Part shown: positions 9,893-18,155 of the stretch, one piece after another | How the letters are laid out: each line of letters starts with the position of its first letter | How positions within the stretch are numbered: position 1 is the stretch's first letter | Assembly (NCBI RefSeq): GCF_005885605.1 | Contig: NZ_SZVP01000008.1 | Coordinates: 62,001-126,000, forward strand | Direction of reading: 5' to 3' | DNA: 64,000 nucleotides | Source of the DNA: Colwellia ponticola | GTDB lineage: Bacteria; Pseudomonadota; Gammaproteobacteria; Enterobacterales; Alteromonadaceae | Notes under the pieces: generated by a model | Database searches by the model: none | What the model was told of the DNA's origin: nothing | The model's input: only the letters and a program-made list of their open reading frames with translations | Position numbers and translations under genes: made by a program

Positions 9893-9926
9893 AATAAATC
9901 CTAAATCCTTTTTATTTTTTATTTTT

Positions 9927-9967
9927 TATTTTTTATTTTGATATTTAAAATATCAAAATAAAAAATA
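9927..9967. repeat. Perfect 20-bp-arm inverted repeat before the TonB receptor start
   Basis: Arms of 20 bp (9927-9946 and 9948-9967) separated by one base, centred on GATATTT-A-AAATATC, 35 bp upstream of the receptor ATG. It is extremely AT-rich and overlaps a 7-bp T-rich tandem repeat on one side. It could be an operator, a cruciform or an mRNA leader hairpin near the translation start; the sequence does not decide. Confidence 0.85.
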
Positions 9968-10060
9968 GCACGGATAAAATTGGTTAGCAAACAAACAGGA
10001 GATTGCAAAGTACAGCATTAAAAAAATTACACACTTATGCACTTAACTTATGTCGACTTT

Positions 10061-10158
10061 GTTCTTATCAAGCTGTTCTTATCAAGCCACCCATAATAAC
10101 TTGCTCATGTTTTCAGGTTCTTATCAAGCCACCCATAATAACTTGCTCATGTTTTCAG
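10061..10158 (-). repeat. REP-like repeat cluster B (two 42-bp tandem copies plus a partial)
   Basis: Two exact 42-bp units at 10075-10116 and 10117-10158, preceded by a 13-bp partial copy (10061-10073). Read on the minus strand each contains GTTATTATGGGTGGCTTGATAAG-type sequence, that is, the core of cluster A in opposite orientation. The cluster ends 53 bp before the RAYT start codon. Confidence 0.92.
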
Positions 10159-10211
10159 TAACCAACTACACTTAATTCATCTACGTTTACTTTGTTCATT
10201 TGGTGATTATT

Positions 10212-11192
10212 ATGCCTAAGCCTCGTTCTCAACAAATTAGTTTATCCGATACGCCGTATTACCATATTTGCAGTAGAACGGTACGTAAAGCTTACCTATG
10301 TGGTGTAAATGAAGAGACGGGCGTGAATTATGAGCACAGGCGCAATTGGATTGAACAGCGTATTTTTCAATTATCTCAGGTCTTCGCGATTGATATTTGC
10401 GCGCATGCGGTGATGCATAATCACTTACACTTGGTATTGCATGTAGATAGCGAACAAGTAAAAAAATGGACTACATTAGAGGTACTTACTCGCTGGCATA
10501 AATTATTTAAAGGCACACACCTAACGCGTCAGTATCAACATAAACATTCCCTGTGCACAGTTGAATTAGACATGGTTGAAGCAACAACACTTGTCTATAA
10601 ACAGCGATTACTGGATATCAGTTGGTTTATGCGCACCTTAAACGAGCCTATTGCCAGGCAGGCCAACAAAGAAGATAACTGTACTGGTCATTTTTGGGAA
10701 GGACGCTTTAAATCTCAAGCCTTATTGGATGAAGGTGCATTACTGTCATGCATGGCCTATGTTGATTTAAACCCCGTCCGTGCAGGTATCGCCCCAACAC
10801 CCGAACAGTCAAGCTTTACCAGTATTCAGCTGCGTATTAAAGCAGCGGTAAAGGGGGAACAACCCATAAGGTTATTAGCTTTTAAAGGTCATGAGCAGCA
10901 AGGCAACGCCAGTGGCATCCCTTTTAACTTAAAAGATTACTTGACCTTAGTTGATGAAACCGGACGTATGATAAGAGAAGATAAGTGTGGCGTAATTCAT
11001 GCTAACACCATAAAAATGCTCTCAAGGCTACACATCAGTGAAGAAGGTTGGTTAAAGCTCACCAAAAATTTTGAAGGGATATTTACTGGCGCAGTAGGCA
11101 CCGCAGAGCATTTGTGTGAATTTACTGAACATGTTGGCTTAAAACGTACTCACGGTATCACCAATGCGCAAGCCTGTTTAAATAGCGCTTAG
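10212..11192 (+). CDS. REP-associated tyrosine transposase (RAYT, Y1_Tnp domain)
   Basis: A 326-residue single-strand DNA nuclease/transposase of the Y1 HUH superfamily. It shows the TPYYHICSRTVRKAYLCG start typical of RAYTs, the HUH motif HNHLHLVLH (near residue 75), GHFWEGRFKSQALLDE, and a MAYVDLNPVRAG segment carrying the likely catalytic tyrosine. A TTG at 10200 extends the frame by four residues, but ATG 10212 matches the family N terminus. Such enzymes are domesticated relatives of IS200/IS605 transposases that recognise and spread REP sequences. Here related short repeats lie directly upstream (inverted) and downstream (direct). The gene appears full length and intact. Confidence 0.93.
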   Translation: MPKPRSQQISLSDTPYYHICSRTVRKAYLCGVNEETGVNYEHRRNWIEQRIFQLSQVFAIDICAHAVMHNHLHLVLHVDSEQVKKWTTLEVLTRWHKLFKGTHLTRQYQHKHSLCTVELDMVEATTLVYKQRLLDISWFMRTLNEPIARQANKEDNCTGHFWEGRFKSQALLDEGALLSCMAYVDLNPVRAGIAPTPEQSSFTSIQLRIKAAVKGEQPIRLLAFKGHEQQGNASGIPFNLKDYLTLVDETGRMIREDKCGVIHANTIKMLSRLHISEEGWLKLTKNFEGIFTGAVGTAEHLCEFTEHVGLKRTHGITNAQACLNSA

Positions 11193-11544
11193 CAAACAAA
11201 GCATTTTCAAACACAATACGGTTATTTCCATATAGCATCATCAACGCGCCTAAAATTTATGAATTGCCTGAAAATGGATGAACTAAATAATAAAATTACT
11301 ATTTACTGACTAAATGAGTGTTATATATGAGCAGAAAATTGCCCTGCCAATGCTTTGTTATTGCTCAGAGTTATTATGGCTGGCACCGTTTTTTCTCAGA
11401 GTTATTATGGCTGGCACCGTTTTTTTTCCGTTTTTTGAGAATAGGACTTACTAGTAATGGTGTTGCAAGATTGGCTTTAACTCTCACTTATTTCGAAATC
11501 GGATGTTTAGTCAGATGTTGATTCAAAAAAATACTCGCTGTAAA
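11193..11544. other. Intergenic region downstream of the RAYT gene
   Basis: About 350 bp without a supportable gene. It contains repeat cluster C (11364-11425). A 67-codon open frame crosses the repeats but has no family resemblance and its sequence is dictated by the duplication. Confidence 0.7.
11364..11425 (+). repeat. REP-like repeat cluster C (two exact 31-bp copies)
   Basis: Two contiguous exact copies (11364-11394 and 11395-11425) of a 31-bp unit that starts CTCAGAGTTATTATGGCTGG and ends CACCG plus six T. The GTTATTATGGSTGGC core is shared with cluster B (reverse orientation), and TTATGGSTGGC with cluster A, differing by one base. It lies about 170 bp past the RAYT stop codon. Confidence 0.9.
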
Positions 11545-11823
11545 TTAAGTCCGATAAAGTACTTTAATAACATGCCAACCAAACTTCGTTTTAACCAGGT
11601 GAGGCGTTAATATTTCACCTTTGAAAGCAACTTTATCAAACTGAGGCACCATTTGACCGCGTTTAAATTCACCTAAATCACCGCCCTTCTTACCCGACGG
11701 ACAAGTCGAATATTTTTTAGCTAAGGTTTGAAACTTCGCGCCTTTAGCTAATTGTTTAATAATATCTTCGGCTATTTCTTTATGTTTAACCAAAATGTGC
11801 AGTGCGTACGCGGTATCCGCCAT
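11545..11823 (-). CDS. ppiC: Parvulin-type peptidyl-prolyl cis-trans isomerase PpiC
   Basis: A 92-residue single-domain parvulin, cytoplasmic, the same size as the Escherichia coli protein. Typical segments are [37 protein letters not shown] and [10 protein letters not shown], ending [12 protein letters not shown]. An ATG at 11850 would add nine residues, but ATG 11823 has AAGG seven bases upstream and gives the usual family N terminus. It catalyses slow proline isomerisation during protein folding. The tRNA-Leu terminator lies 80 bp upstream on the same strand. Confidence 0.93.
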   Translation of the reverse strand: MADTAYALHILVKHKEIAEDIIKQLAKGAKFQTLAKKYSTCPSGKKGGDLGEFKRGQMVPQFDKVAFKGEILTPHLVKTKFGWHVIKVLYRT

Positions 11824-11904
11824 GTAAAAACCTTTTTTAATACTGAGCAATAAAACTGAGGAATACTCAAGCCAATGTGGGCTGTTAGTATAATCTTTTG
11901 GGCA

Positions 11905-11938
11905 TAAAAAAGCCCCGACTCTTTCGAATCAGGGCTTT
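11905..11938 (-). terminator. Intrinsic terminator after tRNA-Leu
   Basis: On the minus strand AAAGCCCTGA...TCGGGGCTTT forms a stem followed by TTTTTT, beginning 8 bases past the tRNA 3' end. Confidence 0.88.
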
Positions 11939-11945
11939 ATAATGT

Positions 11946-12030
11946 TGGTACCAGCGGTCGGACTCGAACCGACACGTCTTGCGACAGGGGATTTTGAATC
12001 CCCCATGTATACCAATTTCATCACGCTGGC
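11946..12030 (-). tRNA. tRNA-Leu (anticodon CAA)
   Basis: An 85-base class II tRNA read on the minus strand. The acceptor GCCAGCG pairs with CGCTGGT (G-U at the first pair), followed by A and an encoded CCA. The anticodon stem GGGGA/TCCCC (loop TTCAAAA) gives anticodon CAA, reading UUG codons. A long variable arm (TGTCGCAAGACG) and the T arm GTCGG-TTCGAGT-CCGAC are present. The long variable arm and anticodon identify it as leucine. It appears to be a single-tRNA transcript with its own terminator. Confidence 0.96.
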
Positions 12031-12058
12031 ATAGGCTTTACGCCCGTTTTGCAATTTG

Positions 12059-12097
12059 CAAAGAAGTCTTTTTTCACTGTAAAAACTGACTTCTTTG
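12059..12097. repeat. Inverted repeat upstream of tRNA-Leu
   Basis: Perfect 10-bp arms CAAAGAAGTC (12059-12068) and GACTTCTTTG (12088-12097), with partly complementary T and A runs inside. It sits 29 bp upstream of the tRNA 5' end, in its promoter region. It may be a regulatory or leader hairpin; no further support. Confidence 0.6.
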
Positions 12098-12305
12098 TAA
12101 ACTAATTACTATTAATTAACTTAGCAAATACTGACTAATTACCATCATTATTCTTTGCTGACATTTAGTAAACTAGCATCGCAGCGTTAGCTGCAAACTA
12201 AGAGGTGGCATTATACGAAACTTATTTCAGTTAGCAACAGTTTTTTCACCAGTTGGCTGATAAAACCTTAACTGTTGCTTGATTACACTATTTATTGATT
12301 AAAAA

Positions 12306-12944
12306 TCAAACTCGATGCGCCTTTAAAAAAATATCCACCGCCTGAGCCACTTGCTGGCTTATTTCTTCATCGCCAACTTTTTTATTAGGTAGTAATAAGC
12401 TGCGCGTATGTAATGGCCCTTTGGCTACTTCCAGTAACATTTGTGCACTAAAGTGACAATTTTCAATGGTTAATATTTTTTGTTCATTTAGCCATGACAA
12501 ATAATCGACTAGCGGTACAACACCGGCCATTAAGCCGGTTTGATTGATCATCTCGCCCAGCTCTGGAAATTTAACCACCTGTTGTACCACTAAACGAAAC
12601 AGCGATATTAATTCTGGCGAAAGCATACCTTGAACAAACTTAAAGCAAACTTGGTTAAGTGCTTCTTTTACATCAATATCCCTATTTATTAACGTTAACG
12701 TTTGTGATTGTCGTGTTACTTGTCTTTGCACAACAGCCATCAACAAGCCTTGTTTATTACCAAATTCATCATAAATAGAGCGCCTTGAACCGCCCGTTTG
12801 GCTAATAATCATGGCTAATGAAGTTTCATCAAAACCTTGATGATAAAAAAGATCTTGTGCCGCATCTAAAATCAACAGCCCTCTTGGACTAATTTTTTTT
12901 GCATCTACCGTTTTTGTGATATTTATAATGCTGTTACTAACCAT
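12306..12944 (-). CDS. TetR/AcrR-family transcriptional repressor of the RND operon
   Basis: A 212-residue repressor. The N-terminal helix-turn-helix is visible at about residues 24-70 (ILDAAQDLFYHQGFDETSLA, then GGSRRSIYDEFGNKQGLL), followed by a ligand-binding C-terminal domain of the AcrR type. It is divergent from the RND adaptor/pump pair with 183 bp between start codons, and a symmetric 22-bp palindrome lies there. By analogy with TetR-type efflux regulators it should repress the pump (and possibly itself) and release DNA on binding a toxic compound. The inducer is unknown. Confidence 0.9.
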   Translation of the reverse strand: MVSNSIINITKTVDAKKISPRGLLILDAAQDLFYHQGFDETSLAMIISQTGGSRRSIYDEFGNKQGLLMAVVQRQVTRQSQTLTLINRDIDVKEALNQVCFKFVQGMLSPELISLFRLVVQQVVKFPELGEMINQTGLMAGVVPLVDYLSWLNEQKILTIENCHFSAQMLLEVAKGPLHTRSLLLPNKKVGDEEISQQVAQAVDIFLKAHRV

Positions 12945-12978
12945 GTAATATTACTGCTATTAAAATTATATTGTTGAC

Positions 12979-13000
12979 TTTGGTACTGTATAGTACCAAA
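12979..13000. promoter_or_regulatory. Candidate TetR-family operator between regulator and RND genes
   Basis: A perfect inverted repeat with half-sites TTTGGTAC and GTACCAAA separated by TGTATA. A related ACTGTATAG motif recurs at 13010-13018. It is 34 bp upstream of the repressor ATG and 127 bp upstream of the adaptor ATG, a position suited to control both. Confidence 0.75.
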
Positions 13001-13127
13001 GTATAGGCCACTGTATAGCAATTGATTTATAGCTCAGCTAAAACCAAACTTTAGCGTAGGGATAACTCTGCCTTTTCTTCGGTGAAAAGTACTCTGTACC
13101 TGGCAACAAGCACTTAAAGGAAACCAT

Positions 13128-14240
13128 ATGCGTGCGTTTTTATATATATTTACCGCCTGCTTTATCACCCTAATTCTCTCTAGCTGTAATGAGCCTGCTA
13201 AAGAAGTATCTCAAGCTATTCGTCCTATAATGTGGAAAAAAGTAGATATATCTCCATTTGAGCAAATACGAACTTTATCGGGCATTGTCGACCCCGTTGA
13301 GGCAACAAAGTTAAGCTTTGAAGTACAGGGAAAAATTCAACAAATAAAAGTGAATTTAGGTGAAAAAGTCGTCAAAGGTCAAGAACTAGCACGTTTAGAT
13401 CAACGTAACTTTAGTTTAGGACTACAATCAGCTCAAGCACAATATCAGCAAGCAGAAGCCACGTTAGTTGATGCTAGAAATACTCATCAACGGTATGAAA
13501 AATTATTAAACCAAGGCGTGGTATCACAATCAGGTTTTGATAATGCCAAAGCGACTTTTGACGCCAGTAAAAGTGCTGCTGATGTTGCTCAAGCACAGCT
13601 AGATATTGCCCGTAAAAATTTACAAGACAGTATTTTATTATCACCTTACGATGGCATTATTACTAAGCGTTTATTTGAGCCTTCTCAACAAATATCTGCT
13701 GGTGAGTCACTGTTTGAAATTGAAGGTAATCATGGTCTTGAAGTACATGTCATGGTGCCTGAAACCCTGATCAGGGAGTTACGAAAATTTTCTATTATTC
13801 CTATTACTTTCCCTGTATTACCTGAGCTAACCATGCAAGGGAAAATTACCGAAATAGGTACTCGTGCTGAATTTGCGAATGCTTTTCCTGTCACCGTGGT
13901 TTTACAGGGGGATAATCCTCAATTACGTGCAGGTATGACAGCAGAAGTCGCGTTTTCTTTTGCTGGTACCGGTAGAACCGGTCATAAAGGTGATGTTTTT
14001 CGCATACCTGCCACTGCATTAAGTGCAGGGTTAGCGCAAAAGGCCTATGTTTTCGTCTACCAACCCGATACTCAACAACTAATAAAAACCGAAGTACAAA
14101 CAGAGAATATTTTCAACAATGAAATATTTATCTCCGCAGGTTTAAAACCAGGCGATATTATTGCTACCGCAGGCGTCGCCTTTTTACGTGATGGTCAACA
14201 AGTTAGTTTAATCGATAACAGCATTCAACGCTTTAATTAG
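13128..14240 (+). CDS. RND efflux periplasmic adaptor lipoprotein (HlyD/MFP family)
   Basis: A 370-residue membrane-fusion protein. A lipobox (LILSSC, Cys near residue 23) anchors it to the inner membrane. The first barrel-sandwich half (VEATKLSFEVQGKIQQIKVN), an alpha-hairpin of about residues 95-170 rich in Gln/Ala, the second lipoyl half (LSPYDGIITKRLFEPSQQI) and a beta-barrel follow. It links the RND pump to an outer-membrane channel, which is not encoded nearby. The ribosome site AAGGA lies seven bases before the ATG. The pump gene starts 19 bp downstream, so the two are co-transcribed. Confidence 0.94.
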   Translation: MRAFLYIFTACFITLILSSCNEPAKEVSQAIRPIMWKKVDISPFEQIRTLSGIVDPVEATKLSFEVQGKIQQIKVNLGEKVVKGQELARLDQRNFSLGLQSAQAQYQQAEATLVDARNTHQRYEKLLNQGVVSQSGFDNAKATFDASKSAADVAQAQLDIARKNLQDSILLSPYDGIITKRLFEPSQQISAGESLFEIEGNHGLEVHVMVPETLIRELRKFSIIPITFPVLPELTMQGKITEIGTRAEFANAFPVTVVLQGDNPQLRAGMTAEVAFSFAGTGRTGHKGDVFRIPATALSAGLAQKAYVFVYQPDTQQLIKTEVQTENIFNNEIFISAGLKPGDIIATAGVAFLRDGQQVSLIDNSIQRFN

Positions 14241-14259
14241 CTTAGTACTTGGAACCTTC

Positions 14260-17200
14260 ATGAATATTACTCAACTTGCTTTTAACTATCGAAAAAGTGT
14301 CTTTTTAATTATTGGCGTGTTACTCGTCAATGGTTTTTTTGCCTATTTCACCTTACCCGCGCAAGAAGATCCCACCATTACTATTCGTGAGGCTATTGTT
14401 AGCACGTCTTTTCCTGGTATGGCGCCAGACAGAGTAGAACAGCTCATTACGCAAAAACTAGAAGAAGAAATTCGTAAAATACCGCAAGTAAAAGAAATAA
14501 AGTCGAGCTCCGCCACCGGTATATCTATTATTCACGTAAAAATTTACGACCGCTACTTTAACCTTGACGATATTTGGCAAAATCTACGTAATAAAGTAGC
14601 CGCTGCGCACAGCAGAATGCCATCAGGTACTCATACACCTTACGTAAATGATGAGTTTGGTGATGTTTCTGTCGTTACACTAGCCTTAACCGCTAATGGT
14701 TTTAACCTAGGCGAAATGTATGATATTGCCCAGCACATTCGCGACACCTTATATGGCGTTGAAGGCACTAAAAAAATTGAAATATTAGGTCGTCAAGAAG
14801 AGCGCATTTTTTTAGAAGCATCTAATGCAAAGCTGGCTCAGTTAGGTATTTCACCACAATCACTTATTGAAGAACTACAGAAACAGAATATTGTTCGCTC
14901 TGGCGGTGAAGTCAACACTGGCGCTCTGAGTTTTATTGTTGAGCCATCAGGTAATTTCAACAGCCTAGCTGATATTGGTGATACTTATATTAATATTCCC
15001 AACAGTGAAGATTTTATCGCGCTAAAAGATGTGGTAACACTGCGTCGTGACTTTATCGACCCGCCCGATAAAACAGCCTATTTAAACGGTCAATCGGCGA
15101 TATTTTTTGCCATTTCTATGCTGCCCGAAAATAACCTTTTAGAATATGCGCCACGGGTATTAGAAAAAATTAATACGATAGAATCAAGCTTACCTATTGG
15201 TTACAACTTAGAGATTGCCACTTACCAAGCTGATCAGGTCGCTAAAACCATTAATGGTGTTTCTGTTAATGTATTACAAACTTTAGCCATAGTGCTAGTC
15301 GTGGTTATTCTATTTTTAGGTTTACGCACTGGTTTAATTGTTGGCGCTATTGTGCCTTTTGTTATGTTAACCACCTTAAGTATCATGCAATTTAGTGATA
15401 TGAAACTTGAACGAATGAGTTTAGCTACACTAATTATTTCTTTAGGCTTATTAGTCGATAATGGTATTGTTATTGCTGAAGATTTTAAGCGTCGCTTAGA
15501 AGATGGTATAGATCGCTATAATGCCATGCTACAAGGCAGTAAAGAGCTTGCTATTCCGTTATTAAGTTCATCTGTTACCACTATTTTATTCTTTTTACCC
15601 TTAATGTTGGCAGAGCATGTTGCTGGTGAATATACCCGCTCTATCTCATTGGTTATCCTAATTACTTTACTGACTAGTTGGATACTCGCTTTGTGTGTTA
15701 CACCGCTGCTGTGTTATTTTTTTATTACTCTGCCTAAAGATCAAAGCGCTACAGATAAAAGCGCTGACAACCAAGGTTCAGTAAAACAACACAGTAAATT
15801 TTATCATTACTATGAAACGTTTCTGCATTGGTTACTTAAACATAAAGCGCTATTTTTAAGCGCTATGTTAGTACTGTTCATTGGTTCAATAATCTCGATG
15901 AAATATGTCGCCAAGCAGTTTTTTCCTGATTCTGATCGCACTCAAATTCTAGTCAATATTGACTTGCCTAATGGTACCTCGTCCAAAGAAACGAATCGGC
16001 AGATGAAAGATATTTTCAAGTGGTTAGAAGATGATACTCGTTTTGGTTTTATCGACAGTTATTCTGCTTATGTTGGTTTTAGTGGGCCACGCTTTGTGAT
16101 GTCACTAAACCCAGAAGATCCTGCGAACAATAAAGGTTTTATGGTGTTAAATGTTAAAGACGATACCGATATTAGCGCTACGGTATTAAAGCTTGATCAA
16201 CAAATTGAGCATGACTTCCCTAACGTGTCGGCGCGAGTTAAAAAAATGTTTCTAGGCCCTTCAGATTCAAGCACCATTAAAATTCAAGTAAAAGGTCCTG
16301 ACAAAGACGTTATCTATAAGAAGGCTCAGCAGATCATGGCGGTATTGCACGATATCCCTAATACCCTTGATATACGGACCGACTGGGAGAACTTAATCAC
16401 TAAAATAGATGTACAAATAGATCAGCATCGTGCGAAACGCTCTGGTCTGACTTCTGATGAAATTGCTCAAGCGCTAGAGGGTTACTTCTCTGGCTCTAAA
16501 ATTACTGAGTTTCGAGAGGGCGATAATATAATTCCTGTGGTGTTACGTGCAGAGCAAGTAGAACGTCAAAGTCTAGACAGACTAAGAACGCTTAATGTGT
16601 ATTCGCATAAAACAGGGCAAACCGTGCCCTTATTTCAAGTGGCAAACTTAGCGCCGTATAATCAATTTTCCATTATTCATCATGAAGATCTATTTCGTAC
16701 CATTAGTATCCAGGCCAGAAATACCGATATGGCTGCAGAAGATCTTAAGTTAGTGATTGATGAAAAAATTCAAGCTTTAGCGACTGATTTACCGATTAAT
16801 CATCACATTGAATACGATGGCGTAATTAAAGAGTCACGTGATGCTCAAAAAGCGCTAGGTGCTAGTATGCCGATAGTATTAGGATTGATATTAATATTAT
16901 TAGTGGCTCAATTTAACTCGTTTAGACAGGCAGCCGTGATCACATTAACTATTCCGCTTTCTTTTATCGGCGCTGTACTTGGCTTATTTTTAATGCAAGC
17001 ACCTTTTGGCTTCATGGTCACATTGGGCTTATATAGTTTAGCCGGCATTATTATTAATAACGCTATTGTATTGCTCGATAGAATCAAAATTGAAATTGCT
17101 TCTGGAAAGTCTGATTATCAAGCGGTAGTAGATGCGTGCTTAACACGGTTACGCCCTATTGCTATGACCACCATTACCACGGTTATGGGCTTATTACCGT

Positions 17201-17379
17201 TAATACTGGGTAATGACCCACTGTTTTACGGCATGGCTAACGTTATCGCCTTTGGTTTAGGCATAGGTACAATTTTAACCTTAGCGGTAGTGCCAGCGCT
17301 GTATTGTGGTTTATATAAAATCACTGATACGCGTAGTATTTCAGAACCGCTTAACCAAGCTCAACCAAACCGAGCATAA
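14260..17379 (+). CDS. RND-family multidrug efflux permease
   Basis: A 1039-residue proton-driven inner-membrane pump of the AcrB/MexB superfamily, of usual length. It begins with the first transmembrane helix and TLPAQEDPTITIREAIVSTS, continues with the periplasmic porter domain, and shows the TM4 segment LGLLVDNGIVIAEDFKRR with acidic residues of the proton relay. The second half repeats the arrangement (GLYSLAGIIINNAIVLLDRI). Substrates are unknown; linkage with a TetR repressor suggests an inducible drug or solvent pump. It follows the adaptor gene and ends before a strong terminator. Confidence 0.95.
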   Translation: MNITQLAFNYRKSVFLIIGVLLVNGFFAYFTLPAQEDPTITIREAIVSTSFPGMAPDRVEQLITQKLEEEIRKIPQVKEIKSSSATGISIIHVKIYDRYFNLDDIWQNLRNKVAAAHSRMPSGTHTPYVNDEFGDVSVVTLALTANGFNLGEMYDIAQHIRDTLYGVEGTKKIEILGRQEERIFLEASNAKLAQLGISPQSLIEELQKQNIVRSGGEVNTGALSFIVEPSGNFNSLADIGDTYINIPNSEDFIALKDVVTLRRDFIDPPDKTAYLNGQSAIFFAISMLPENNLLEYAPRVLEKINTIESSLPIGYNLEIATYQADQVAKTINGVSVNVLQTLAIVLVVVILFLGLRTGLIVGAIVPFVMLTTLSIMQFSDMKLERMSLATLIISLGLLVDNGIVIAEDFKRRLEDGIDRYNAMLQGSKELAIPLLSSSVTTILFFLPLMLAEHVAGEYTRSISLVILITLLTSWILALCVTPLLCYFFITLPKDQSATDKSADNQGSVKQHSKFYHYYETFLHWLLKHKALFLSAMLVLFIGSIISMKYVAKQFFPDSDRTQILVNIDLPNGTSSKETNRQMKDIFKWLEDDTRFGFIDSYSAYVGFSGPRFVMSLNPEDPANNKGFMVLNVKDDTDISATVLKLDQQIEHDFPNVSARVKKMFLGPSDSSTIKIQVKGPDKDVIYKKAQQIMAVLHDIPNTLDIRTDWENLITKIDVQIDQHRAKRSGLTSDEIAQALEGYFSGSKITEFREGDNIIPVVLRAEQVERQSLDRLRTLNVYSHKTGQTVPLFQVANLAPYNQFSIIHHEDLFRTISIQARNTDMAAEDLKLVIDEKIQALATDLPINHHIEYDGVIKESRDAQKALGASMPIVLGLILILLVAQFNSFRQAAVITLTIPLSFIGAVLGLFLMQAPFGFMVTLGLYSLAGIIINNAIVLLDRIKIEIASGKSDYQAVVDACLTRLRPIAMTTITTVMGLLPLILGNDPLFYGMANVIAFGLGIGTILTLAVVPALYCGLYKITDTRSISEPLNQAQPNRA

Positions 17380-17425
17380 TTAATAATGCGTTAATTACAC
17401 TTAACAATTGACCTAAGCGACAAGT

Positions 17426-17464
17426 AAAAAGCCAGTTTCTATAAAGAGAAATTGGCTTTTTTGT
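17426..17464 (+). terminator. Intrinsic terminator of the RND operon
   Basis: AAAAAGCCAGTTTCT and AGAAATTGGCTTTTTT form a long stem with a 6-base loop and end in a T run, about 50 bp after the RND stop codon. Confidence 0.88.
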
Positions 17465-17559
17465 TTATAGAGTCGTTAACAGTGATACTCAATGACGGTA
17501 AATGTTGTTAAACTGCTGAGCATATTTTACCTGTATAAATTTATTATAAAGAAAATTCA

Positions 17560-18060
17560 ATGACTGATACTACTGCTCTAGGTTTCCCCCGCGCTGGTTT
17601 TAGACGACGCTTTGGCTCATGGATTTATGATCTGTTAATTATAATCGCTATTTTCATGCTCTCTGGTTACCTATGTGTAGCACTGTTTGTTGCCTTAGAT
17701 TCAGTGGGATTAATTTCAATTGCCCGCAGTGGTTTTGGTATTGACTGGAATGCTTCACATGTGGCTTATAAAGTCGCTTTTAATGCTTGGTGTATTGCTT
17801 GGGTTTGTCTGTTCTTCATTTATTTTTGGTCTAAAAAAGGTCAAACTCTGGGCATGAGAGCATGGCGTTTACGCGTACAAAACCTTGATGGTTCTTTATT
17901 ATCTAAAACAACGGCAATTAAACGCTTAGTGCCGACGTTATTAGGCTTAGGTACCCTGTTGGTTATAGTTGATCGCAAAAACAAACTGAGTTTACAAGAT
18001 AGAGTGACCAATACCGAAGTAGTGGTATTATCACTAGAAGCAAATAGAGGACGCTTATAA
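17560..18060 (+). CDS. RDD-family membrane protein
   Basis: A 166-residue inner-membrane protein with the RDD domain: GFRRRFGSWIYDLLIIIAIF near residue 13 supplies the R and D of the first helix, and KKGQTLGMRAWRLRVQNLDG precedes the last part. About three hydrophobic segments are visible. The function of the family is not established (some members are transporters or accessory subunits). It sits alone between the RND terminator and the convergent lptG gene. Confidence 0.88.
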   Translation: MTDTTALGFPRAGFRRRFGSWIYDLLIIIAIFMLSGYLCVALFVALDSVGLISIARSGFGIDWNASHVAYKVAFNAWCIAWVCLFFIYFWSKKGQTLGMRAWRLRVQNLDGSLLSKTTAIKRLVPTLLGLGTLLVIVDRKNKLSLQDRVTNTEVVVLSLEANRGRL

Positions 18061-18155
18061 AGCAGCTGATTGCATTAGGCAGTAGCGAATAACGCCCTGC
18101 CTAATGGCCCTTCTTTTCTCTTTCTGCCATTGAAGGAAAGTAAGAACAGGGATTA

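Larger units (their letters stand above)
9893..10211. other. Intergenic region between TonB receptor and RAYT genes
   Basis: About 320 bp between divergent genes. It contains an AT-only 7-bp tandem repeat (ATTTTTT three times, 9914-9934), a 20-bp-arm inverted repeat (9927-9967) and a pair of exact 42-bp tandem repeats (10075-10158). Both promoters must lie here. Confidence 0.75.

Noticed and set aside
11318-11521. 67-codon open frame downstream of the RAYT gene
   Set aside because: It runs across the 31-bp tandem repeats, has no ribosome site of note and encodes a duplicated low-information peptide; better explained by the repeat than by a gene.
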